58,987 nt of DNA from Halalkalibacterium ligniniphilum (GTDB taxonomy: Bacteria; Bacillota; Bacilli; Bacillales; Bacillaceae_D). The notes beneath the pieces were generated by a model. It made no database searches. It had not been told where the DNA came from and worked only from the letters and a program-made list of their open reading frames with translations. Below are positions 36,828 to 45,919 of the stretch, piece by piece. Within the stretch, counting starts at the first letter, position 1; every line of letters begins with the position of its first letter. Position numbers and translations under genes: made by a program. Where the stretch lies: NCBI RefSeq assembly GCF_000334155.1, contig NZ_ANNK01000052.1, forward strand, positions 1 through 58,987, in the 5' to 3' direction.

Positions 36828-38549
36828 ATGAACAAAAAAGATGTGATTCGCACACTTGAGCAAATCGCCATTTATATGGAAATCAAAGGAGAGAACCCTT
36901 TTAAAATATCCGCTTACCGAAAAGCGGCACTTGCATTAGAGTCAGATGAACGGACGTTGGATGAGCTGGGAGACCCGGCACTGTTAAAAGGAATTGGCAA
37001 AGGGACGGCAGAGGTCATCACTGAGCTTCGAGATTCAGGAAGATCAAGCCTCCTTGAAGAATTAAAAGAGCAAGTACCAGCTGGACTCATTCCACTTCTG
37101 CAGCTCCCAGGACTTGGGGGTAAAAAAATCGCAAAGCTTTATCAAGAGCTAGGGGTCGTAGATGTAACGACATTAAAGGAAGCGTGTGAGCAGAAAAAGG
37201 TACAAGCATTAGCGGGCTTTGGGAAGAAGACGGAAGAAAAAATACTAGAGGCGATTGCAGAAGCGGAGCATCGACCTGAGCGTCTGCCAATTGCTTTTGT
37301 GTTACCAATAGCTGAAGAGATCGAGGAGCAGTTAAAAGAAATAGATGAGATCCAGCGTTTTTCGAGAGCGGGAAGCTTACGTCGTTTACGTGAGACGGTG
37401 AAAGATTTAGATTATATCATTGCGACGGAACAACCAGATCGGGTTCGTGAGCAGCTGCTAGGCTTGAATCATATGAGTAAAGTAATCGCAAATGGCCAAA
37501 CAAAGGTGTCCATTGAGTTTAGTTATGATTACCCCATTTCAGTGGATTTCCGGCTTGTGAAGGACAACGAATTTGCGACGACATTGCATCATTTTACAGG
37601 CTCAAAAGAACATAATGTGAAGCTGCGACAAATTGCCAAAAAACGAGGCGAGAAAATCAGTGAATATGGTGTGGAAAATAGCGAAACAGGTGAGGTTTTA
37701 ATATTTGAAAGTGAGGAAGCCTTTTTCAACCATTTTGGTCTCAGGTATATCCCTCCAGAGGCACGTGAGGACCAAGGGGAAGTGGAAGCCTTTGGAGTTG
37801 AAAATGACTACTCCTTAATCGATATTAAAGACATTCGTGGTGATTTGCATATGCATACGACCTGGAGTGACGGTGCCTATTCAATCGAAGAAATGGCTGA
37901 AGCTGCTCGGGCGCGAGGCTATGAATACATTGCGATTACGGATCACTCAAAGTTTTTAAAAGTAGCCAACGGTTTGACAGAGGAGCGATTGCGAGAACAG
38001 CATGAGCGCATTCGAAAGCTAAATGAATCCTATGACGATTTCACCATATTAACAGGGATTGAGATGGATATCTTGCCAGACGGAACCCTTGACTATGAGG
38101 ATGAGCTTTTACAGGAAGTCGACTTTGTCATTGCTTCCATTCATTCTTCCTTTTCACAAAAGCGAGAAACGATCATGGAGCGACTAAAAACAGCCTTAAT
38201 GAACAATCATGTCGATCTCATTGCCCACCCAACAGGTCGACTTATCGGCCGTCGTAGTGGCTATGATGTCGATCTTGATTTGTTAATTGAGCTTGCCAAA
38301 GAAACGAACACGGCCTTAGAGCTAAATGCGAACCCAAACCGGCTTGATCTAGCCCCTGAATGGTTAAAAAAGGCGCAAGATCAAGGAGTCGTACTGTCGA
38401 TCAATACAGACTCTCATACAAAGGATACATTTGGTTTTATGGAATACGGTGTAGGAGTAGCAAGGAAAGGGCTAGTCCGTGCAGAGACCGTATTGAATAC
38501 GTGGCCGCTTGAACGGCTACAGCAGTTCCTACGGCGACAGCAGTCTTAG
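36828..38549 (+). CDS. polX: DNA polymerase/3'-5' exonuclease PolX
   Basis: PolX is a family X repair polymerase acting in base excision repair, with a PHP-domain exonuclease and AP-endonuclease activity. The 573 residues show helix-hairpin-helix segments near 55-130 and the polymerase palm ([21 protein letters not shown], about 180-200, with the catalytic Asp pair). A C-terminal PHP domain starts [11 protein letters not shown] (about 340) and continues through AITDHSKF and [13 protein letters not shown] start it at the ATG at 36828 (AAAGGA nine bases upstream; length close to the 570-residue B. subtilis protein) rather than at 36798. Confidence 0.94.
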   Translation: MNKKDVIRTLEQIAIYMEIKGENPFKISAYRKAALALESDERTLDELGDPALLKGIGKGTAEVITELRDSGRSSLLEELKEQVPAGLIPLLQLPGLGGKKIAKLYQELGVVDVTTLKEACEQKKVQALAGFGKKTEEKILEAIAEAEHRPERLPIAFVLPIAEEIEEQLKEIDEIQRFSRAGSLRRLRETVKDLDYIIATEQPDRVREQLLGLNHMSKVIANGQTKVSIEFSYDYPISVDFRLVKDNEFATTLHHFTGSKEHNVKLRQIAKKRGEKISEYGVENSETGEVLIFESEEAFFNHFGLRYIPPEAREDQGEVEAFGVENDYSLIDIKDIRGDLHMHTTWSDGAYSIEEMAEAARARGYEYIAITDHSKFLKVANGLTEERLREQHERIRKLNESYDDFTILTGIEMDILPDGTLDYEDELLQEVDFVIASIHSSFSQKRETIMERLKTALMNNHVDLIAHPTGRLIGRRSGYDVDLDLLIELAKETNTALELNANPNRLDLAPEWLKKAQDQGVVLSINTDSHTKDTFGFMEYGVGVARKGLVRAETVLNTWPLERLQQFLRRQQS

Positions 38550-38572
38550 GGACTTTGGAAAGGAGTCACGTG

Positions 38573-40933
38573 ATGAAACATGTGTTACGAGTATTAGAAT
38601 ATGAGAAAATGAAAAAGCAGCTGCTAGAGCATGTATCCTCTTCCCTAGGGCGCCAAAAAATTGACCAGCTAAAGCCTTCAACGGATTTAGAAGAAGTACA
38701 GCTTTGGCAAAATCAAACCTTTGAAGGTTCTACTGTACTTCGATTGAGAAGTCATGTTCCTCTTGGGGGAATTTTTGATATCCGTGCCCATGTAAAGCGT
38801 GCGAAAATCGGCGGGGGACTTCAAGCATCAGAGTTGCTCGAAATTGCGAGTACGATTTATGGAGGACGTCAAGTTAAGAAGTTTATTGAAACATTGGTGG
38901 AAGAGGAAGAAATCAAGCTGCCTCTTTTGCATGAACTTGTTCATGCGATTGAACCATTAACTGATATAGAACGAGCAATCAAGCAGTGCATTGATGACAA
39001 CGGACATGTGCTAGATTCAGCAAGTCCAGCCCTAAGAACGTTGCGTCATCAAATTCGCAGCTACGAATCGAGTGTTCGCTCAAAGCTTGAGAGCATTACT
39101 CGTTCTTCGAATACAGCAAAAATGCTTTCAGATGCGATTGTAACTATTCGAAATGACCGATTTGTTATCCCTGTTAAACAGGAATACCGAGGAGCATTTG
39201 GCGGGATTGTCCATGACCAATCGGCTTCAGGGGCAACGTTGTTTATTGAGCCACAGGCCGTGGTCACCATTAACAATCAGCTTCGAGAGGCAAAAGCGAA
39301 AGAAGCACGAGAGATTGAACGAATTTTGGCTGAGCTCTCAGAAAAAACAGCCGAATTTGCTGATGAACTGCTTATTAATGTTGAGACGCTCGCAGACCTT
39401 GACTTTATTTTTACGAAAGCTCGTTATGGAAAGGCAGTGAAAGGGACAAAGCCGTCGCTAAATGATCGTGGGTATTTGCTGCTCAAGAGAGCCCGTCATC
39501 CCCTTATCCCTGGAGAGACCGTTGTGCCGATTGATGTGGAGCTAGGTGGCTCCTTTTCCTCACTTATCATTACAGGGCCTAATACAGGAGGTAAAACGGT
39601 TACCTTAAAAACAGTAGGTTTGCTGACGTTAATGGCTCAGTCTGGTCTCTATATTCCAGCTGAAGAGGACTCGGAAATGGCTATCTTTAAACAGGTCTTT
39701 GCTGATATTGGGGATGAGCAATCGATTGAGCAAAGCTTATCAACGTTTTCCTCACATATGACCAACATCGTTCAGATTTTGAAAAAGGTTGATCATGAAA
39801 GCCTCGTGCTGTTCGATGAACTAGGGGCTGGAACGGACCCAACAGAAGGCGCGGCGCTTGCGATTGCCATTTTAGATGATGTCTATCGTCGTGGTGCACG
39901 AGTAGTGGCAACAACTCACTATAGTGAGCTAAAAGGGTATGCATACAACCGTGAAGGAGCGATGAATGCGAGTGTTGAATTTAATGTGGAGACCTTACGC
40001 CCAACCTACCGATTACTAATTGGTGTTCCAGGGCGAAGCAACGCATTTGCCATCTCTCGCCGTCTAGGGCTTGAAGATAGCATCATTGAACGGGCAAAAG
40101 CACAAATCGATGCAGATTCAGACCAAATGGAAAAAATGATTGCTTCTCTAGAGGAAAGTAGAAAATCGTCGGAGCAAGAATGGAAAGAGGCCAGCTCCAT
40201 TCGTCAGGAGGCTGAGCGTTTACGAGCGGATCTTGTAAAGGAAATGGAAGCCCTTGAACGAGAGAAAGAGCGAATTCTTCAAGAAGCAGAAGAGCGTGCT
40301 GCCCAAGCTGTGAAAGAAGCGAAGGAAGAAGCTGAATGGATCATTTCAGAGTTAAGAGAGCTTCAAAAAGAAGGGCTGGCTGTAAAAGAGCATCAGCTGA
40401 TCGACGCTAAAAAACATTTGGAGGAAGCAGTTCCGAAGCTCACAGCAAGACAAAAACAGGTGAAGAAAGAGTCGGCGAAAAAGAACCCTGACCTTGTACC
40501 AGGCGATGAAGTGAAAGTGTTAAGCTTTGGTCAAAAAGGTCATATCGTTGAAAAGCTTGCTGATGATGAATACCAGGTTCAAATCGGTATTATGAAAATG
40601 AAGGTGAAGAAAGAGGACCTTCAATATGTAGATAGACCAAAGAAAGTCGAGACAAAACCACTTGCAACGGTAAGAGGCAGTGAACATCATGTTAAGCCTG
40701 AATTAGATTTGCGGGGAGAGCGCTATGAAGACGCAATGCTCCGGGTGGAAAAATATTTGGATGATGCGATTTTAGCAGGATATCATCAAGTGTCCATTAT
40801 TCATGGAAAAGGGACAGGAGCATTGAGAAAAGGAGTAAAGCAGCTATTATCTAAGCATCCCCATGTAAAGGCAACACGTGATGGTGGCATGAACGAAGGT
40901 GGTCTCGGTAATACCGTAGTTGAGCTTAAATAA
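38573..40933 (+). CDS. mutS2: MutS2 (RqcU-type Smr-domain ATPase)
   Basis: MutS2 is a MutS-like ATPase. Recent work in B. subtilis ties it to splitting collided ribosomes, earlier work to suppressing recombination. The 786 residues have the core/lever domains (about 1-300), Walker A GPNTGGKT (about 334-341), Walker [20 protein letters not shown], a long charged coiled coil (about 520-640) and a C-terminal Smr nuclease-like domain ([13 protein letters not shown], then [14 protein letters not shown]). The ATG at 38573 has AAAGGAG seven bases upstream and gives the length of B. subtilis MutS2 (785). It starts 23 bases after polX. Confidence 0.95.
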   Translation: MKHVLRVLEYEKMKKQLLEHVSSSLGRQKIDQLKPSTDLEEVQLWQNQTFEGSTVLRLRSHVPLGGIFDIRAHVKRAKIGGGLQASELLEIASTIYGGRQVKKFIETLVEEEEIKLPLLHELVHAIEPLTDIERAIKQCIDDNGHVLDSASPALRTLRHQIRSYESSVRSKLESITRSSNTAKMLSDAIVTIRNDRFVIPVKQEYRGAFGGIVHDQSASGATLFIEPQAVVTINNQLREAKAKEAREIERILAELSEKTAEFADELLINVETLADLDFIFTKARYGKAVKGTKPSLNDRGYLLLKRARHPLIPGETVVPIDVELGGSFSSLIITGPNTGGKTVTLKTVGLLTLMAQSGLYIPAEEDSEMAIFKQVFADIGDEQSIEQSLSTFSSHMTNIVQILKKVDHESLVLFDELGAGTDPTEGAALAIAILDDVYRRGARVVATTHYSELKGYAYNREGAMNASVEFNVETLRPTYRLLIGVPGRSNAFAISRRLGLEDSIIERAKAQIDADSDQMEKMIASLEESRKSSEQEWKEASSIRQEAERLRADLVKEMEALEREKERILQEAEERAAQAVKEAKEEAEWIISELRELQKEGLAVKEHQLIDAKKHLEEAVPKLTARQKQVKKESAKKNPDLVPGDEVKVLSFGQKGHIVEKLADDEYQVQIGIMKMKVKKEDLQYVDRPKKVETKPLATVRGSEHHVKPELDLRGERYEDAMLRVEKYLDDAILAGYHQVSIIHGKGTGALRKGVKQLLSKHPHVKATRDGGMNEGGLGNTVVELK

Positions 40934-40947
40934 GTGAGGCGAGAGGA

Positions 40948-41361
40948 TTGGAAGCATTATTCGAAATTGAAATTGTAAGAACGGCGGCGAATTATAGCTT
41001 GGCTGTTTTAGCGTTAATCGTCTTTTTAGCGGTTTTTGAAACGGTAACAAAGTATCGAAATTGGGAAGAAATTAAGCAAGGAAATCTTGCTGTTGCGATG
41101 GCAACAGGAGGAAAAATCTTTGGAGTTGCTAATATTTTCCGCCATTCGATTGAATATTCTAGTTCCCTTCTCACAACGCTCGGCTGGGGAGCTCTCGGTT
41201 TTTTGCTGTTGCTTCTAGGTTATTTTATCTTTGAGTTTTTGACACCTGGATTTAATGTCGATGATGAAATTGCTCGCGATAATCGCGCAGTTGGGTTTAT
41301 CGCGATGGTTCTTTCCATCGGATTATCCTATGTCATTGGGGCAAGCATCATCGGTAGATAG
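40948..41361 (+). CDS. yshE: YshE, DUF350 membrane protein
   Basis: This 137-residue protein has about four TM helices (segments NYSLAVLALIVFLAVFETVTKY, LLTTLGWGALGFLLLLLGYFIFEFL, FIAMVLSIGLSYVIGASIIG) and matches the DUF350/YshE family. It also contains the conserved NLAVAMATGGKIFGVANIFRHSI segment. The start is TTG with AGGCGAGAGGA upstream. It follows mutS2 as in B. subtilis. Function unknown; probable inner-membrane protein. Confidence 0.85.
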   Translation: MEALFEIEIVRTAANYSLAVLALIVFLAVFETVTKYRNWEEIKQGNLAVAMATGGKIFGVANIFRHSIEYSSSLLTTLGWGALGFLLLLLGYFIFEFLTPGFNVDDEIARDNRAVGFIAMVLSIGLSYVIGASIIGR

Positions 41362-41374
41362 AGGAGCGAATGAA

Positions 41375-41461
41375 GTGGAATTATTAATGAAAATCTTATA
41401 TGTATGCTGTGGGGCGTTTATTTTAGCTGGTATTATTTATATGCTCTTTTTTGCAGCATGA
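41375..41461 (+). CDS. 28-residue single-TM small protein
   Basis: A GTG at 41375 follows a GAGGAG Shine-Dalgarno (41361-41366) at eight bases. It encodes M-ELLMKILYVCC-GAFILAGIIYMLFFAA, a single hydrophobic helix with two adjacent cysteines. A strong terminator begins at its TGA stop. It starts 13 bases after yshE and shares its transcript. I do not recognise the family; it could be a membrane-associated partner of YshE. Confidence 0.55.
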   Translation: MELLMKILYVCCGAFILAGIIYMLFFAA

Positions 41462-41505
41462 GAAAGAAAGAGGCTGACGACTTGACGTCAGTCTCTTTCT
41501 TTCTT
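41462..41505 (+). terminator. Terminator after yshE and the small protein
   Basis: An 18-bp stem (GAAAGAAAGAGGCTGACG / CGTCAGTCTCTTTCTTTC) with one G-T pair. Confidence 0.9.
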
Positions 41506-41586
41506 ATAGGTCGAAAAAAGGAGGCAGCTCTACGACAGAAAAGAGGATGGCTTCATAAAAAAATATTAGAAAATTTAAAAAATATA

Positions 41587-41615
41587 TTTAAATTAGAAAG
41601 CGATTACAATACAAT
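41587..41615 (+). promoter_or_regulatory. lcfA promoter with cre-like site
   Basis: TTTAAA (41587-41592), a 17-base spacer and TACAAT (41610-41615). Within the spacer AGAAAGCGATTACA (41595-41608) matches the CcpA cre consensus TGWAANCGNTNWCA except at its first base. CcpA repression of lcfA is known in B. subtilis. No FadR box is visible upstream of lcfA. Confidence 0.65.
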
Positions 41616-41672
41616 AAGAATAGAGGAGAATGGCACAAAGGGAAGGAGAGATCATTAAAGGAGGAAATAACA

Positions 41673-43370
41673 ATGACAGAAGAAAAAGTTTGGCTCAAGC
41701 ATTATCCAGAAGAAATACCTCACTCCATTACGTACGAGGAGCGCACGCTTCATTCCTATTTAAAAGAGGCGGCGAATGAGTTTTCTTCTAATGTAGCAGT
41801 TCATTTCTTAGGTAAGGACATCACGTATGCTGAGATTTATGATCAGGCAAAGCAGTTTGCTAATCAGCTACAATCGTTAGATGTTAAGAAGGGCGATCGG
41901 GTTGCTATTATGCTCGCCAATAGCCCCCAATCGGTGATCAGCTATTATGGTGCATTGATGATCGGTGCCATTGTTGTTCAGACAAATCCACTTTATGTGG
42001 AACGTGAGCTTGAGCACCAGCTTGTTGACTCTGGAGCAAAAGTCATTGTTTGTTTAGACCTTGTTTTTCCCCGAGTGTCAAAAGTACGGAAGAATACAAA
42101 GCTAGAATACGTCATTGTGACAAGCATTAAGGATTATTTACCATTTCCAAAAAATTTGCTTTACCCAATCGTTCAGAAAAAAAATACAGGTATGAAAATT
42201 GAGGTCAGCTATGATCAAACAACGCTTGCATTTAAAGAATTTATAAAAGTTGGAAGTACAACTGAGCCTGAGGTAGAAGTAGATGCAAAGGAAGATTTGG
42301 CTTTGCTTCAATACACGGGAGGAACGACGGGGCCTGCGAAAGGCGTTATGCTATCCCATTACAATTTAGTGGCTAATACGGTTCAGGGAATCCATTGGAC
42401 CTATCAAACTGAGCGTGGCAAGGAAAAGATGCTTGCTGCTTTGCCTTTCTTTCATGTATATGGCATGTCAGTGGTTATGAACCTTGCTATTATGAGCGGT
42501 CATACGATGATTGTCCTGCCGAAGTTTGCAGCGAAAGACGTATTGAAGGCGATTCAAAAGCATCGGGTTACGTTGTTTCCAGGAGCACCAACTATGTACG
42601 TGGCATTAATCAATGACCCACAAATTAAGGAATATGATCTATCTTCAATTAAGGCCTGCCTTAGTGGTGCAGCACCATTGCCTCTTGAGGTTCAACAAAG
42701 GTTTGAAGAGCTTTCAGGAGGAAAGCTCGTTGAAGGCTATGGATTGACGGAGACGTCTCCTGTGGCCATGGCTAATCCGATTTGGGGCAAACGAAAGTCA
42801 GGGAGTATTGGTGTTCCTTGGCCTGATACGGAGGCGATCGTTTTTTCTGCAGAAACGGGCGAAGTTGCCGAACCGAAAGAAGTTGGTGAAATTGCAGTTC
42901 GAGGGCCGCAAGTTATGAAGGGCTACTGGAACCGACCAGAAGAAACAGCGAAGGTATTTAAGGATGACTGGTTTCTAACGGGAGATATGGGTTATATGGA
43001 TGAGGACGGTTATTTTTATATTGTTGACCGTAAAAAGGATTTAATCATTGCAGGTGGATTTAACATTTATCCGCGAGAGATTGAAGAAGTGCTTTATGAA
43101 AATGAAGCCATCCAGGAAGCGGTTGTGATTGGTGTGCCAGATGAATATCGAGGGGAAACGGTAAAAGCCTTTGTCGTTTTAAAGCAAGGAAAAACAATAA
43201 CTGAAAAAGAGCTTAATGAATATTGCCGTAAGCATCTAGCAGCCTATAAAGTCCCCCGTTTCTATGAGTTTAGAGAAGAACTTCCAAAAACCCTTGTAGG
43301 GAAAATCCTTCGACGAGTACTAGTAGAGGAGGAAATGAAAAAACAAGAAGAAGAAAGAGTGAGCAATTAA
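41673..43370 (+). CDS. lcfA: Long-chain fatty acid-CoA ligase
   Basis: LcfA activates long-chain fatty acids to acyl-CoA using ATP, the entry step of beta-oxidation, at the membrane surface. The 565-residue adenylate-forming enzyme has the P-loop YTGGTTGPAKGVMLSHYN (about 215-232), GYGLTETSPV, the GDMGYMDEDGYFYIVDRKKDLIIAGGFNIYP hinge region and the C-terminal lysine motif LPKTLVGKILRRVL. AAAGGAGGA precedes the ATG. A terminator separates it from fadR. In B. subtilis lcfA, fadR, fadB, etfB and etfA are one FadR-controlled unit. Confidence 0.94.
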   Translation: MTEEKVWLKHYPEEIPHSITYEERTLHSYLKEAANEFSSNVAVHFLGKDITYAEIYDQAKQFANQLQSLDVKKGDRVAIMLANSPQSVISYYGALMIGAIVVQTNPLYVERELEHQLVDSGAKVIVCLDLVFPRVSKVRKNTKLEYVIVTSIKDYLPFPKNLLYPIVQKKNTGMKIEVSYDQTTLAFKEFIKVGSTTEPEVEVDAKEDLALLQYTGGTTGPAKGVMLSHYNLVANTVQGIHWTYQTERGKEKMLAALPFFHVYGMSVVMNLAIMSGHTMIVLPKFAAKDVLKAIQKHRVTLFPGAPTMYVALINDPQIKEYDLSSIKACLSGAAPLPLEVQQRFEELSGGKLVEGYGLTETSPVAMANPIWGKRKSGSIGVPWPDTEAIVFSAETGEVAEPKEVGEIAVRGPQVMKGYWNRPEETAKVFKDDWFLTGDMGYMDEDGYFYIVDRKKDLIIAGGFNIYPREIEEVLYENEAIQEAVVIGVPDEYRGETVKAFVVLKQGKTITEKELNEYCRKHLAAYKVPRFYEFREELPKTLVGKILRRVLVEEEMKKQEEERVSN

Positions 43371-43406
43371 CAAAAGGAGGGGGGCACCCTTTCTTTTGTT
43401 TTTTTA
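43369..43406 (+). terminator. Terminator after lcfA
   Basis: Stem AACAAAAG-AGGG / CCCT-CTTTTGTT plus a T-run. Confidence 0.8.
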
Positions 43407-43721
43407 TCTTAATTATTTGAAGTTTTTTAAAAATTATCACAAATCTATTTAAAAATGAATCGAGATTCATTACAATAGAAAGAGACGGAGATGAAAGGGT
43501 AGAAGGAAGTTTGACAAGGAGCAAGGAACGGGATTTAGCTTAGTCGGTACAATGAACAAATACAACGAGCAATGGATCTAGGGAACAATCGCTTCAAGAA
43601 TGACAAAAGTAAATCGAACAATCAAATGAAAAAGCCTGGTTCCATGTTGACATAGGAACTTCTTTCTACTAAAATATTTGATATGAATGAATACTCATTC
43701 ATTATCGAAAGGAAGATGACA
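43371..43721 (+). promoter_or_regulatory. fadR regulatory region with two promoters
   Basis: Two promoters are readable. The distal one is TTTAAA (43448-43453), N17, TACAAT (43471-43476), with a perfect 16-bp palindrome ATGAATC-GA-GATTCAT (43455-43470) in the spacer. The proximal one is TTGACA (43647-43652), N17, TAAAAT (43670-43675). The perfect FadR box lies just downstream of the proximal -10. I see no gene in the gap. Confidence 0.75.
43684..43701. promoter_or_regulatory. FadR operator
   Basis: TGAATGAATACTCATTCA matches the published B. subtilis FadR consensus TGAATGAMTANTCATTCA at every position. It starts nine bases after the -10 of the proximal fadR promoter, so bound FadR would block its own transcription until long-chain acyl-CoA releases it. 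Confidence 0.9.
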
Positions 43722-44309
43722 GTGAGCAAGAAAAAAGGACCAAAATATGATCAGATTATTAACGCAGCGGTGACTGTCATCGCGAAATATGGATACCATC
43801 ATGCACAGGTTTCAAAGATTGCCAAAGAGGCTGGTGTCGCAGATGGAACAATTTATCTTTATTTTAAAAACAAGGAAGATCTCTTGATTTCACTTTTTCA
43901 AAACAAAATGGGTGCCTTTATTGAAAAGATTCGAGAGCAAATTTCTGAAAATGCTACCGTTGAGGAAAAATTACTGATTCTTGTAACGATGCATTTTGAG
44001 CAGCTTGCAGCAGATCACGCATTGGCAATTGTCACGCAGCTTGAGTTAAGACAATCAAATTCTGAGCTACGTACCCAAATTAACAATGTTTTAAAAGGAT
44101 ATCTCATTCTCCTTGATGAATTATTAGTGGAAGGGGTAGAGAAAGGCGTTTTTTCTTCCTCATTAGACGCTCGTCTTGCTCGACAAATGATGTTTGGGAC
44201 ATTAGACGAAGTCGTAACCAATTGGGTGATGAAGGAGTGTAAATATGACTTAGTGGCGCTTGCAAAGCCTGTACATCAATTGCTTTTGAACGGTTTGCGG
44301 CAATCATAA
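43722..44309 (+). CDS. fadR: Fatty-acid degradation repressor FadR (TetR family)
   Basis: FadR represses beta-oxidation genes and is released by long-chain acyl-CoA. The 195-residue TetR protein has an N-terminal helix-turn-helix (about 8-55, KYDQIINAAVTVIAKYGYHHAQVSKIAKEAGVADGTIYLYFKNKEDLL) and an all-helical ligand domain. I place the start at GTG 43722 (AAAGGA eight bases upstream; length close to 194-residue B. subtilis FadR). The ATG at 43716 is too near the ribosome binding site, and the longer frame from 43683 would cover the operator. Confidence 0.93.
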   Translation: MSKKKGPKYDQIINAAVTVIAKYGYHHAQVSKIAKEAGVADGTIYLYFKNKEDLLISLFQNKMGAFIEKIREQISENATVEEKLLILVTMHFEQLAADHALAIVTQLELRQSNSELRTQINNVLKGYLILLDELLVEGVEKGVFSSSLDARLARQMMFGTLDEVVTNWVMKECKYDLVALAKPVHQLLLNGLRQS

Positions 44310-44333
44310 ACAGATGCAGAGGAGGAGGAATGA

Positions 44334-45107
44334 ATGGAGTATATAAAGCTGTCAATGGACGAGGGCATTGCAACAATTGCCCTTACACGTCCTCCAGCGA
44401 ACGCTCTTTCAAAGGGCTTGTTGCTTGAATTAGATGGGGTGTTCGCAGATATCGAGCAAAACAACGAAGTCCGAGTTGTCATCCTTCACGGAGAAGGCCG
44501 CTTTTTTGCAGCTGGGGCAGACATTAAAGAGTTTTTAAATGTAAAAGATGGATCTGAGTTTACGAAGCTTGCAAAAGAAGGCCAAGAGATTTTCTCTCGA
44601 ATTGAAAGGTTTCGTAAGCCGGTGATTGCGGCTATCCACGGTGCGGCATTAGGCGGAGGCTTAGAACTGGCGATGGCTTGTCATATCCGGATTGCCTCAG
44701 AGAATGCAAAGCTAGGCTTGCCAGAGCTTCAGCTTGGACTTGTCCCTGGCTGGGGAGGGACACAGCGCTTGTCTCGATTTGTCGGTCGGGCAAAAGCGGC
44801 TGAGATGATTCTGACAAGCGAGTCGATTTCTGGAATTGAGGCAAAAAATATAGGTCTAGTGAATGCTGCCTATTCAGAAGAGCTGCTTATGAAAGAAGCC
44901 TATGCAATGGCGAAAAAGATTGCAGCAAAAAGCGCAATCACAACGGCAATGACATTAGAGCTTCTCACTTACGCCATTGATGACAAGCAAGAAAGGGGAG
45001 CCGATAAAGAAGCAGCATTTTTCGGGCAAGCCTTTGAAACAGAGGATGGAAAAGAAGGAATTCGTGCCTTTATTGAAAAACGCAAGCCAAATTTTCAGCA
45101 TAAATAG
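44334..45107 (+). CDS. fadB: Enoyl-CoA hydratase FadB
   Basis: This enzyme hydrates trans-2-enoyl-CoA in beta-oxidation. The 257-residue crotonase-fold protein has the oxyanion-hole segment AAGADIKEF (about 59-67) and the catalytic region GAALGGGLELAMACHIRIA, with the Glu-bearing LGLPELQLGLVPGWGGTQRL following. AGGAGGAGG precedes the ATG. It lies between fadR and etfBA and is probably co-transcribed with both. Substrate chain length is not readable. Confidence 0.92.
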   Translation: MEYIKLSMDEGIATIALTRPPANALSKGLLLELDGVFADIEQNNEVRVVILHGEGRFFAAGADIKEFLNVKDGSEFTKLAKEGQEIFSRIERFRKPVIAAIHGAALGGGLELAMACHIRIASENAKLGLPELQLGLVPGWGGTQRLSRFVGRAKAAEMILTSESISGIEAKNIGLVNAAYSEELLMKEAYAMAKKIAAKSAITTAMTLELLTYAIDDKQERGADKEAAFFGQAFETEDGKEGIRAFIEKRKPNFQHK

Positions 45108-45133
45108 TGGAGAAATGATAAGGAGGAATTCGC

Positions 45134-45904
45134 GTGAACATTTTTGTGATTATGAAACGTACATTTGATACAGAAGAAAAAATCACTCTAAGCAACGGAC
45201 GAATTGACGAAGAAGGTGCCGAATTCATCATTAATCCTTACGATGAATATGCAATTGAAGAGGCAATTGTCCTTCGTGACGCTCATGGTGGAGAAGTAAC
45301 GGTTGTGACAGTTGGTGAGGAAGAGGCGGAAAAACAGCTTCGAACAGCGTTAGCGATGGGGGCAGATAAAGCAGTTTTGCTTGATGTGGAGGAGTTAGAT
45401 GAGCTTGACCAATTTACGACTGCGTCTCTTTTAGCTGCCTACTTAAAGAAACATTCATATGACATTATTCTTGGCGGTAATGTTGCGGTAGATGGTGGTT
45501 CAGGACAGGTTGGACCAAGGGTTGCAGAAATCCTGGGCATCCCACAAGTGACGACGATTACGAAGCTTGATGTACAGGATAGGCAAGCAACGATTGTGCG
45601 CGATGTTGAAGGCGATGAAGAAACCGTTGAGGTGTCACTTCCAGTCTTAGTAACTGCTCAGCAAGGTTTGAATGAACCACGTTATCCTTCCCTACCAGGC
45701 ATTATGAAGGCGAAGAAAAAGCCACTTGATACTTTAGACTTGGATGATTTAGATCTAGAGGAAGATGAGGTCGAAGCGAAAACGACAACGATTGAAGTCT
45801 TTCTTCCACCAAATAAGCAATCAGGAAAAGTGTTGGAGGGTGACGTATCCGACCAAGTGAAGGAGCTCGTATCACTTCTAAAAACAGAAGCGAAAGTGAT
45901 TTAA
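45134..45904 (+). CDS. etfB: Electron transfer flavoprotein beta subunit
   Basis: EtfB with EtfA accepts electrons from acyl-CoA dehydrogenases during beta-oxidation and passes them to the quinone pool. The 256 residues have the ETF beta signature (VFVIMKRTFD start, ILGGNVAVDGGSGQVGPRVAEILGIPQVT, LPVLVTAQQGLNEPRYPSLPGIMKAKKKP). The start is GTG with AAGGAGGA upstream. The 15-base gap to etfA and the fadB partner indicate one operon. Confidence 0.95.
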   Translation: MNIFVIMKRTFDTEEKITLSNGRIDEEGAEFIINPYDEYAIEEAIVLRDAHGGEVTVVTVGEEEAEKQLRTALAMGADKAVLLDVEELDELDQFTTASLLAAYLKKHSYDIILGGNVAVDGGSGQVGPRVAEILGIPQVTTITKLDVQDRQATIVRDVEGDEETVEVSLPVLVTAQQGLNEPRYPSLPGIMKAKKKPLDTLDLDDLDLEEDEVEAKTTTIEVFLPPNKQSGKVLEGDVSDQVKELVSLLKTEAKVI

Positions 45905-45919
45905 ATTGGAGGGATAATC

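Noticed and set aside
41404-41658. 84-codon frame after yshE
   Set aside because: It overlaps the better supported 28-residue peptide in another frame, crosses the strong terminator and has no Shine-Dalgarno.
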